DNA of 61,310 bases from the NCBI GenBank assembly GCA_017161655.1, contig JADFCV010000002.1:32420-93729 (forward strand), in the 5' to 3' direction. This DNA comes from Candidatus Sumerlaeota bacterium (lineage in GTDB: Bacteria > Sumerlaeota > Sumerlaeia > Sumerlaeales > Sumerlaeaceae). Every line of letters starts with the position of its first letter. Positions within the stretch are counted from its first letter, which is position 1. The notes under the pieces were generated by a model. That model saw only the letters and a program-made list of their open reading frames with translations, did no database searches and was not told the DNA's origin. Made by a program: the position numbers and the translations under genes. Shown here one piece after another: positions 54,270 through 61,310 of the stretch.

Positions 54270-56062
54270 TAGCGAGCCCTCGTTTCATTTCTCGCAGCAA
54301 CCACAGCGGGTTGGATGCCCCTGCGCTGGAGGGTGCTTCCTTCTGCCTTGAACAAGTTGAGGTAGGCTTTGATATGCGCCACGACGGCGGAAATCTCATC
54401 TACGCGCGCTGCTGTAAGATCCCGCTGCGCTTGAGCTACCAGAAGCTGCGTCGAACGTCCCACGCGGAATTTTTCAATCTCGGCTGCCAGCTCCTCTTCT
54501 CGAAGTAGACGCGTAATGTGTGTCGAATCAATCAGGCGCCTTGTGCGCTCGATCTCATTGATCGCCAGTCGGACATCCACCTCAATGATTTGCTTGTAGT
54601 TCTCAATGGCTTCCGCAGCGAGTGCCCGGTTAAATTGTGCTCGCCGGTAGGCTGCCCGAGCTGTGCGATTCTGAAGGGGGTAAGAAAACTGGAGCCCAAC
54701 TTGCCAGCTGGGATAATCTCCAAGCCTGGCATTGGAATCGCTCGGATTATCGCCTTTCGCGGCCCATCCCACATCGGTAAAAAAGTCGAGTGCGGGCAAA
54801 AGCCCGTTACGTGTTCGAACGATTTCAAGCTCACCGTTCGCCAGATCAAGTTTCGCCTGTTGCAAGTCAGGACGATACTTCATTGCCACAGCGACGTGCT
54901 GTTCTGCCAATAAAGGTTCGCTTGGCACCACAGGCTCCTCCCGCGGGAAGATCCGGCTTTCCCAACCTGAGGGCAGCCTTTCGGGATTCACCAATTGTAT
55001 GAAATTGATGCGCCGGCGTTTGACTTCGGCAACAGCATTGATCACATCGGAAATGCGTGCTGCTTCTTCCGCATGAGCACTGAATAAGCCGAGAGGAGTA
55101 TCGCGCCCGACACGCACGAACTCTTCTGTCCTGTGGCGCTGTTCCCTCGCCAGCCGATATGCTTCCAGTCGAATTTCGAGTGTTTTGTAAGAAAGATAGA
55201 GATCCCAGTAAGCTGACTCGACATTAGTGATCAAGTTGATCAGGACTTGCTGAAGTTGATATTTCGAAATCAGATACGTGTTTTCTGCCGTTCGCACCTG
55301 CACGAGGTTCACTTTTGGGCCAGCACCCTTAAGAAGATTCTGGGTGATGTTGAGATTAATCGCTGAAGAGTAGAAAGGATACGTGGAATTCGTTACAGAG
55401 CGATTGATGCCAAATCCCAGATCGTAATCGGTTCCCGTCGGCAGTCGTCCACCAACTCCCACGGAAAAATCTCGTGCCCGCGAAACCCGCTCATCTTCTG
55501 AACGAGGGGTTGTCGGCGCATCCTTAGCGCGCGGCGAAAGCGTAGAGGAGTGCGCACTACCCACCGACGCCTGAGCGGAGAGACGGGTGTCGAAAGCCCC
55601 CCAGGCGCTCTGAATGCCAGTACCAGCAATCTCAGGGCGAAGTCGTTCAATTCTTAAGCTCTGGTTTGATTCCAGGGCCCAGCAAATCGCCTCCAGAAGT
55701 GTGACAGGACACGCATTTTTCCCCGACGTGCTTACAGCGTCCAGTTCTGCAACTGGCAATGGCGTGTCGGGAAGTAGCTCAAGCGCGCTACGAGAGACTG
55801 ACGTGGCAGATTCATAAATAGCCGGTGCTACGACGGGCTGCGAGGATGGCAACTCTGGGATTGCTGACGTCGACGAATCGAGTTCCTCCAGCAATGCCAG
55901 CGGATCGAGATCTCCACCCTTCTCTGTGAGGTTAGCCATAGTTATTGCGCTGCTGCGCACGACCGTCGCGGTGGAAAACTCCGTGCAGTAGCTGAAAGAA
56001 ATCAGGGAAAAGAACACCCCCCCAAAGCAGCAGGCACGCAAAAGGGACCCCATTTTACTCAT
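54269..56062 (-). CDS. TolC-family outer membrane efflux protein
   Basis: 597 residues, about 100 more than usual. A signal-like segment (residues ~1-27) is followed by a ~90-residue Ser/Pro/Glu-rich stretch without clear fold, then two OEP repeats (LLEAICWALESNQSLRIERLRPEI...; KYRPDLQQAKLDLANGELEIVRTRNGLLPALDF, typical of TolC second repeat). The ATG overlaps the permease stop by eight bases. It should form the outer membrane exit duct of this pump. Confidence 0.88.
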   Translation of the reverse strand: MSKMGSLLRACCFGGVFFSLISFSYCTEFSTATVVRSSAITMANLTEKGGDLDPLALLEELDSSTSAIPELPSSQPVVAPAIYESATSVSRSALELLPDTPLPVAELDAVSTSGKNACPVTLLEAICWALESNQSLRIERLRPEIAGTGIQSAWGAFDTRLSAQASVGSAHSSTLSPRAKDAPTTPRSEDERVSRARDFSVGVGGRLPTGTDYDLGFGINRSVTNSTYPFYSSAINLNITQNLLKGAGPKVNLVQVRTAENTYLISKYQLQQVLINLITNVESAYWDLYLSYKTLEIRLEAYRLAREQRHRTEEFVRVGRDTPLGLFSAHAEEAARISDVINAVAEVKRRRINFIQLVNPERLPSGWESRIFPREEPVVPSEPLLAEQHVAVAMKYRPDLQQAKLDLANGELEIVRTRNGLLPALDFFTDVGWAAKGDNPSDSNARLGDYPSWQVGLQFSYPLQNRTARAAYRRAQFNRALAAEAIENYKQIIEVDVRLAINEIERTRRLIDSTHITRLLREEELAAEIEKFRVGRSTQLLVAQAQRDLTAARVDEISAVVAHIKAYLNLFKAEGSTLQRRGIQPAVVAARNETRAR

Positions 56063-57284
56063 ATCTTAGAGCCTCGATCGGATCGAGTTTGGCGGCCTTA
56101 CGGGCCGGATACCAGCCGAAGAACATCCCCACTAACACAGAAAAACCAAAAGAGATGATGATAGGCAACAATTGCACCTGGGCGCCGTAAGCGCTGCCCG
56201 AGACCGCTTCGGTGACTTTGTTGAAAGCCACGATTGCGCCTACTCCCAACGCCACTCCAATCAATCCACCAGTCAAGCTGATCACCACAGCTTCCAGCAA
56301 AAATTGCGACATCAGGTCAATTGCCCGTGCACCCAAGGCTTTGCGGACACCTATTTCGCGTGTTCGCTCTGTCACTGTCACCAGCATGATGTTCATGATC
56401 CCAATTCCGCCCACTAGTAATGAAACGGCAGCCACACCTGCCAAAAGCATCGTGAAAACCTTAGAAACTTGATTCAGCGAGTCGGAGATTTCTTGAAGGT
56501 TACGGATCGTAAAATCATCTGGTGCACCCGGCTGAATGCGGTGTTGCCGACGCAAGACTTCGGTGACCTTTTCCTGGGCCTTGGTCATGTCCACACCATT
56601 GCGCACCTTGCAATAGATGCTACTCAAGTTATCGCGCCCCATGACCTGGTTCATGGCAGTGGTATACGGAATGATAACTTGATCGTCGGGATTGAACCAT
56701 CCTTGGTCGCCCTTAGGTTTTGTCACCCCGACCACGAGAAAGTTGATCCCACGCACTTTGATAGTTTGGCCGATCGGGTCCAGTTCTCCAAAGAGGTCTT
56801 CAGCGGTCTTGGGCCCGATGACCGCCACACGCGCATTGCGTATTTCATCGCTCTCGGTAAACGCGCGCCCTTTATCAATAATGTAGTTGCGAACTGCAAA
56901 ATAGGTCGTTGCTTCTCCGTTCACACTAGGGCGACTGTTCTTGTTCATAAATTTAACTTGATAACGTCCGGTGACCTCAGGGCACACCATCTCTATTTCT
57001 GGAACTTGCGCCAGAATTGCCTGAGCGTCCTCTACCTTAAGATTCACCCGCTCTGCGGTGAAGACGCCTGTGCCCCCTCCAGTCATTCCAGGACGGATCA
57101 CAAGGAGATTTGCCCCCATGGTGCGGACGGATTCCATGACCTTCTCGCGTGTGCCCGCCCCAAGCCCCAGCATGGCAATAACCGCCGCAACTCCAATAAT
57201 GACGCCAAGCATCGTCAAAAAGGAGCGCAGCTTATTGGCGGCAAGGCTCCGCAGTGCCACTTTGACAATGGTCCAGAAAAGCAT
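56055..57284 (-). CDS. MacB-type ABC permease (MacB_PCD + FtsX)
   Basis: 409 residues. The N-terminal membrane helix in ALRSLAANKLRSFLTMLGVIIGVAAVIAMLGLG is followed by a large periplasmic MacB_PCD domain (~50-270), then three helices with the FtsX pattern GGIGIMNIMLVTVTERTREIGVRKALGAR. First gene of the efflux operon permease-tolC-macA-ATPase. A nested inverted repeat lies just upstream of its ATG (57305-57379). Substrate unknown; macrolides, peptides or lipids are the usual range. Confidence 0.93.
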   Translation of the reverse strand: MLFWTIVKVALRSLAANKLRSFLTMLGVIIGVAAVIAMLGLGAGTREKVMESVRTMGANLLVIRPGMTGGGTGVFTAERVNLKVEDAQAILAQVPEIEMVCPEVTGRYQVKFMNKNSRPSVNGEATTYFAVRNYIIDKGRAFTESDEIRNARVAVIGPKTAEDLFGELDPIGQTIKVRGINFLVVGVTKPKGDQGWFNPDDQVIIPYTTAMNQVMGRDNLSSIYCKVRNGVDMTKAQEKVTEVLRRQHRIQPGAPDDFTIRNLQEISDSLNQVSKVFTMLLAGVAAVSLLVGGIGIMNIMLVTVTERTREIGVRKALGARAIDLMSQFLLEAVVISLTGGLIGVALGVGAIVAFNKVTEAVSGSAYGAQVQLLPIIISFGFSVLVGMFFGWYPARKAAKLDPIEALRYE

Positions 57285-57304
57285 TGTGAGTTCTCTCTTT
57301 CAAA

Positions 57305-57379
57305 CTAGGCACTAAAATGGTTCAAGGACAAAATGATTTGTCTCTGTGAACCAGACTTGCTCTTCTCCCGTGTGCCTAG
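57305..57379. repeat. Three-tier nested inverted repeat between efflux operon and comEC
   Basis: Three perfect inverted repeats lie one inside the other: outer 8 bp (57305-57312 with 57372-57379), middle 7 bp (57318-57324 with 57347-57353), inner 6 bp GACAAA-N4-TTTGTC (57327-57342). Together 21 base pairs with small internal loops. It is 21 bp upstream of the minus-strand permease ATG and ~72 bp upstream of comEC. It could be a 5' UTR hairpin or a compound operator; there is no T run. Confidence 0.6.
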
Positions 57380-57451
57380 CGTGCCCTGCCCGCAAGCTTG
57401 GAAGAATGAATCGATTGCAATTTCTCCCGAAAGGTTTCTACACATTCGCCT

Positions 57452-59854
57452 GTGACCTATTTCAAGCGCCCACTTGTGCCGCTGTTTGTAGCCTATCTCT
57501 TCGGTCTCTGGCTTGGCCGTGCGGTGGAGTTTGCTCCCTTCCTCGCCTTTGGCATCCTTCTCGCTGCGCTTGCGTGGTCTGGTCTTCGACGAGAAGCCAC
57601 TCCCGTGATTCTTGCGGTCACCATGGATTTGGGGTTGGTGTTCTCATTTCTCTCAGCCCGAGATGAATCAAACGTCCGCACCCAGATCGAAAAACTCAGT
57701 CCTCCGATTTCTGTGGTTCTCACGGGCCGTGTTTCAGGGGCCGTTTTTGCGGACGAGCTTCCGCAACGTTTCGTTGTCGCCAATCCAGTCGTAAAAACCG
57801 AAGCCGGTGATTTGGCACTCAAAGGACATGTGTTGGTCACTCTCGTTGCTCGCGGCGAGTCGCTGACAACCAGGACTCCTCTATGTGGGGAGCAGGTGCA
57901 GCTTTTTGGCGCTCTGGATCTGCCTCAAAGTTACCGAAATTTTTACGGGTTTGATCGCCGAGAGCAGTTGGCACGTCGCGGCATCTATGCTGTTCTTCGA
58001 GCCTCACACTATGAGACCATCGCGCCTGCTGGTTTGCCGGGATACATTTTTGCAAGGTTAGTGGAGCTCCGGCGTTACGCCACAGAGGTGCTAAAAACCG
58101 CGGTGTCCCCAGATGAAAGCCGGTGGCTCGCCAGCATGCTTTTCAATGATCGCCGTGTGCTTCAGGCACACGAGGTCCGTTGGCTTCGTGATAGCAATAT
58201 GTTTCACCTCTTTGCTGTGAGCGGACTTCACGTAGGGGCACTCGCTGCAGTGTTTCTTGTCATTCTGCGCGCGCTTTCCCTCTCCTGGCCACGGGCTTGG
58301 TTCATTGCCAGTGTGATGATTTGGGGCTATGTGGCTTTGACGGGATTTGTCCCCTCAGCGGTGCGAGCTGCAGCTATGCTGTCTGCCTATGCTGCGACAG
58401 TCTGTTTGCGTCGGGAGATAGATCCATTGAGTGCCATAGTTGCCGGCTGCTTCGGCGTGTTGCTTGTCCAGCCTACGCTTTTTTGGGAGCCCGGATTTTT
58501 ATTATCTGTCGCCGGTGTTCTCGGAATCGTGACGTTTTTTCCCCTGCTTCAACGAATCTTTTCGACCGGCAACGAGCCAAATGCCAAACTGATAGTTCAG
58601 ACAACGATGAAACTTGTTGGCGATGCCGCTCTCGTCACTCTTGCGGTCATGTTGGCGGTACTTCCTCTCCAACTCTACTTCTTTAACCAGATCAATTTGT
58701 GTTCCCCGCTGGCGAATGTCTTTGCAGCGCTTCTTGCGGGTCCGATCGTTGCTTCAGGAATAGCCACGATTCTTTTGTCTCTCATTTCTTCCCAAATGGC
58801 CGTGCTCTGCGGAGCAGCAAGCGGATTCCTCATGCAGCTTCTCATGGGACTGATTGAATTCACAGCTCACCAATCCTGGGCTATCGTTCACGTTCCGCAT
58901 TTACCACTAGCTGCAGTTTTTGGATACTACCTGGCGCTTGTATCGGGGTACTACTTTGTTTCGCGCGATACCCCTGAATTCCTGCCTAAAGCACGAGCGC
59001 GTTTAGCCCTTCACACGTTAGCAGGTGTCGCCATGATCGTGATTGCCCTTGCCTGGCAGCGTACTGATCGCCGTTTTCACCTGTGGTTTTTTGACGTAGG
59101 CCAAGGCGACTCAGCGCTTCTACGCCTACCCACCGGCCACACGCTTCTCGTGGACACGGGCAATAACCTCCCGGACATGGGGCGGCTCGTAGTTGTTCCG
59201 CAACTTCGCGCGTTAGGATGCTGGCCCCTCGATTATCTGGTGATTACTCATGAGGACAGCGACCACAGTGGTAGCGCCCCGAGCATCATAGAAGAATGGA
59301 ACGTGAAAACTTTGGTCGTGAGCCACGATGTCGTGAATGGCGAGCGCTTCTTCCCGGAAAAACCTCCCGCAGAGGGTCTCCCTCATATCGAGCGAGTGTG
59401 CGCAGGACGACGGGTTCTCATCGCTCCGGAACTTGAGCTAGAAGTGCTCAATCCGGACTGTACAACCTCTCCTTCGCTCACTTCGGACAACGATCGTTCG
59501 GTAGTCTTACGCATCCGTTACAAGAACTTCAGTGTTCTCATGACAGGGGACGTGGAGCAGGCAGGCGAACTCTTCATGTTGTCCAACAATCTTCCTCGCT
59601 GTGATGTACTCAAGGTGGCACATCATGGTAGCCATTCGAGCTCGACGGATCTTTTTCTCCAGGCAGTCCGCCCTCAAATCGCAGTGATATCGTGTGGGCG
59701 GAGAAACCGCTATGGGCACCCCTCGCCCGCCGTGCTCGAACGCCTGGAAAAGCACGGTGCTTCAGTGTATCGGACGGATTATGATGGAGCTATATGGGTG
59801 GCCACCGACGGAGATCGTATCGAGGTGCGCACCGCCGCACGCCAGCGCATGTGA
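57452..59854 (+). CDS. comEC: ComEC/Rec2 DNA-uptake channel protein
   Basis: 800 residues from a GTG at 57452. N-terminal membrane part and DUF4131-like segment (~1-220), the Competence domain with HLFAVSGLHVGALAAVF and LTGFVPSAVRAAAML (~240-500, about eight membrane segments), and a C-terminal metallo-beta-lactamase-like domain: FFDVGQGDSALLRLP, LLVDTGNN, ITHEDSDHSG, LKVAHHGSHSS. It carries single strands of DNA across the inner membrane in natural transformation. No comEA or pil genes in the window. Ribosome site is weak (AAAGG 18 bases up). Confidence 0.92.
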   Translation: MTYFKRPLVPLFVAYLFGLWLGRAVEFAPFLAFGILLAALAWSGLRREATPVILAVTMDLGLVFSFLSARDESNVRTQIEKLSPPISVVLTGRVSGAVFADELPQRFVVANPVVKTEAGDLALKGHVLVTLVARGESLTTRTPLCGEQVQLFGALDLPQSYRNFYGFDRREQLARRGIYAVLRASHYETIAPAGLPGYIFARLVELRRYATEVLKTAVSPDESRWLASMLFNDRRVLQAHEVRWLRDSNMFHLFAVSGLHVGALAAVFLVILRALSLSWPRAWFIASVMIWGYVALTGFVPSAVRAAAMLSAYAATVCLRREIDPLSAIVAGCFGVLLVQPTLFWEPGFLLSVAGVLGIVTFFPLLQRIFSTGNEPNAKLIVQTTMKLVGDAALVTLAVMLAVLPLQLYFFNQINLCSPLANVFAALLAGPIVASGIATILLSLISSQMAVLCGAASGFLMQLLMGLIEFTAHQSWAIVHVPHLPLAAVFGYYLALVSGYYFVSRDTPEFLPKARARLALHTLAGVAMIVIALAWQRTDRRFHLWFFDVGQGDSALLRLPTGHTLLVDTGNNLPDMGRLVVVPQLRALGCWPLDYLVITHEDSDHSGSAPSIIEEWNVKTLVVSHDVVNGERFFPEKPPAEGLPHIERVCAGRRVLIAPELELEVLNPDCTTSPSLTSDNDRSVVLRIRYKNFSVLMTGDVEQAGELFMLSNNLPRCDVLKVAHHGSHSSSTDLFLQAVRPQIAVISCGRRNRYGHPSPAVLERLEKHGASVYRTDYDGAIWVATDGDRIEVRTAARQRM

Positions 59855-59898
59855 GCAACAATTTCTGTCTTGAGTGTGAACTGCTTTGATCGTCGAAG

Positions 59899-60618
59899 AT
59901 GCAACCTATGGAACCCAGCTTGGTGGACACAATTGTCGCGCGTGTCATCGAACGGCTGCAACAGCGTAATGTCTCGCCGGGGGGCGCTAGCCCAGAGGAC
60001 TCCGTACCTCTTGTCTCAGAGGAGTTGCGTTCCGGACGTGTCCCTATCGGCGTTTCAGCCAGGCATGTCCATCTTAGTCGCGAACATCTGGAAAGCTTAT
60101 TTGGGAGCCGCGCAGAATTGACGGTGCTCCGTCCTCTCAAGCAGACTGGCGAGTTTGCCAGCCATCAGCAAGTCATCCTTGTTTCTCCCGCTGGCAAATG
60201 CCTTGGACCGGTACGCGTTCTGGGGCCAGTGCGCAAGGCCACACAGGTCGAGATCTCATTAACGGATTGTTTTGCTCTCGGCTTGAAAGAACTTCCGCCA
60301 GTGCGAGCGAGTGGTGATCATCGAGACTCAATCGGTTTGACTCTCGTCGGTCCTGTCGGGTCCGTGACCCTGACGAGCGGCGTCATCCGCGCGAACCGAC
60401 ATATTCACCTCCACACGAGCGAAGCAGAGGTCCTGGGCTTACGCGATAAAGACATTGTTGCTGTACGTATTGAAGGAGAGCGGCCAGCAATCTTGCTCGA
60501 CGTGCAAGTCCGCGCCACCGAGACTTTTCGTGCCGAGCTTCATCTCGACACAGACGATGCGAACGCTTTGGGTGTAAAGTCAGGCGACTTTGCTCAGGTT
60601 CTGCGAATCGAACGTTAA
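59899..60618 (+). CDS. PduL-type phosphate acyltransferase
   Basis: 239 residues. Two PduL repeats: IGVSARHVHLSREHLESLFG with the Zn-binding HVH, then LKQTGEFASHQQVILVSP, VRVLGPVRKATQVEISLTD and a second RANRHIHLHTSEAE (HxH). It converts acyl-CoA and phosphate to acyl-phosphate, here likely acetyl-CoA to acetyl-phosphate for ATP with an acetate kinase. An N-terminal amphipathic helix (VDTIVARVIERLQQRN) before a Gly/Ser/Pro linker resembles a microcompartment encapsulation peptide, but no shell-protein genes are in the window. Lies between comEC and aroC, same strand. Confidence 0.88.
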   Translation: MQPMEPSLVDTIVARVIERLQQRNVSPGGASPEDSVPLVSEELRSGRVPIGVSARHVHLSREHLESLFGSRAELTVLRPLKQTGEFASHQQVILVSPAGKCLGPVRVLGPVRKATQVEISLTDCFALGLKELPPVRASGDHRDSIGLTLVGPVGSVTLTSGVIRANRHIHLHTSEAEVLGLRDKDIVAVRIEGERPAILLDVQVRATETFRAELHLDTDDANALGVKSGDFAQVLRIER

Positions 60619-60690
60619 GCAAATTGTGAGTGCGCGATAAATCTCGAAAGCCGATCTTCCAACTTTTTGCCACAAAGGACAGTGACCGAA

Positions 60691-61310
60691 GTGAAACGTT
60701 TAGACTACATGACAGCTGGAGAGTCGCACGGCCCTCAGCTCACAGCAATTTTGCGTGGCATTCCAGCTGGATTGTTTATCACGGCTGACCACATCAACCG
60801 TGACCTAGCTCGCCGTCAACTCGGCTATGGCCGCGGTGCCCGCATGAAGATCGAGAAAGATACGGTGAAAATCTGTGGGGGAGTGCGCAAAGGATATACC
60901 CTCGGCTCACCCATAGCTCTCGTCATCGAGAATCGTGACTACCAAGTGTGGATCAGCCAAATGGATGCGGCTCCAGGTGAATTGGACGAGCAACGCATTG
61001 TGACTCGCCCGAGGCCTGGTCACGCCGATTTAGCAGGAGCACTGAAGTTTGGCCATCGTGACGCGCGGAACGTCCTCGAACGTGCCAGCGCGCGTGAAAC
61101 AGCTGCGCGTGTTGCAGTTGGTGCTGTTTGTAAACGTTTGCTCGAAGAATTCGGCATCAATATCATCAGCCATGTTGTCAATCTGGGTGGCATTCAGGTC
61201 GATACCTCCAATCTCGATTTCGAGACAATTCGTCTTCGCGCCGAAGAAAGCGACCTTCGTGTGGCCCAGCCGGGGGTTGAGCAGGAAATGCGCGAGCTTA
61301 TCCGCCGCGC
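60691..61310 (+). CDS. aroC: Chorismate synthase, N-terminal part (runs off window)
   Basis: Open from GTG 60691 to the right edge (about 206 residues seen). AAAGGA lies 11 bases upstream; another GTG at 60682 is in frame but too close to it. The protein begins VKRLDYMTAGESHGPQLTAIL and has LARRQLGYGRGARM, RPRPGHADLAGALKFGH and RNVLERASARETAARVA, the three AroC signatures including FMN and EPSP contacts. It makes chorismate from EPSP, the last shikimate step. The C-terminal ~45% is outside the window. Confidence 0.95.
   Translation, partial: MKRLDYMTAGESHGPQLTAILRGIPAGLFITADHINRDLARRQLGYGRGARMKIEKDTVKICGGVRKGYTLGSPIALVIENRDYQVWISQMDAAPGELDEQRIVTRPRPGHADLAGALKFGHRDARNVLERASARETAARVAVGAVCKRLLEEFGINIISHVVNLGGIQVDTSNLDFETIRLRAEESDLRVAQPGVEQEMRELIRR

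Overview
The window looks like ordinary chromosome from a Gram-negative bacterium. An LpxL-type lipid A acyltransferase, a TolC-family outer membrane protein with MacA/MacB partners, and several lipobox proteins all point to an outer membrane. Pyruvate:ferredoxin oxidoreductase next to citrate synthase, plus a PduL-type phosphotransacylase, suggest an anaerobic or facultative central metabolism that uses acetyl-CoA and acetyl-phosphate. Genes are densely packed with 1-8 nt overlaps. GTG and TTG starts are common. I saw no transposase, phage gene, integrase or CRISPR array. The phylum cannot be fixed by eye. The gene mix (YfhO-like protein, TIGR03960-type radical SAM fusion, GldA/F/G-like ABC with a DUF4340 protein, DUF1998 helicase) fits a poorly cultured lineage such as Sumerlaeota or a relative, but that is a guess.

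Layout: 1-466 is the 3' end of a YfhO-like membrane protein. 469-5224 (minus) reads Rrf2 regulator, cysK, a small lipoprotein, then ATPase, binding protein and permease of a sulfonate/nitrate/taurine-type ABC importer. This looks like a sulfur-acquisition unit controlled by its own CymR-like repressor. 5382-7124 (plus) holds a zinc-ribbon/DUF2007-like membrane protein and DNA polymerase III delta prime. 7121-13289 (minus) is a MoxR / DUF58 / TgpA-like membrane protein operon that runs into a large radical SAM-DUF2344 fusion, with a tRNA-Arg(TCT) just upstream. 13584-19932 (minus) contains clpC behind its own promoter and long leader, then recF, a UbiA prenyltransferase and a DacB-type carboxypeptidase.

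20058-30780 carries an orphan small protein, a class V aminotransferase, a B12-binding-type radical SAM protein, bioD, a pterin dehydratase, a dihydroorotate-dehydrogenase-like protein coupled to nifJ, and divergent citrate synthase. 30873-37110 (minus) is a GldA/GldF/GldG-like ABC system with DUF4340, preceded by the lipid A acyltransferase. 37210-46080 holds a DUF1998 DEAD-box helicase, argininosuccinate lyase, a sugar-nucleotide epimerase, a large GT-C-like membrane protein and TatD. 46233-51002 holds an orphan ABC-2 permease and a GT4 glycosyltransferase-glgC-secreted protein operon behind a strongly structured 5' region. 51002-57284 (minus) is a MacB permease/TolC/MacA/MacB ATPase efflux operon followed by a WYL regulator. 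57452-61310 (plus) holds comEC, a PduL-like enzyme and the start of chorismate synthase.

The least explained parts are non-coding: a multi-hairpin region with a terminator ahead of the glycosyltransferase-glgC operon (50710-50950), a three-tier nested inverted repeat between the efflux operon and comEC (57305-57379), and a long clpC leader carrying a consensus tRNA-like T-arm (16134-16152). Among proteins, a TgpA-like protein without its transglutaminase domain, a PduL with an encapsulation-peptide-like N-terminus and no shell genes, and a thioredoxin-like/PsbP-like secreted protein behind glgC deserve a second look. All family calls were made by reading the translated sequence; no database search was run.
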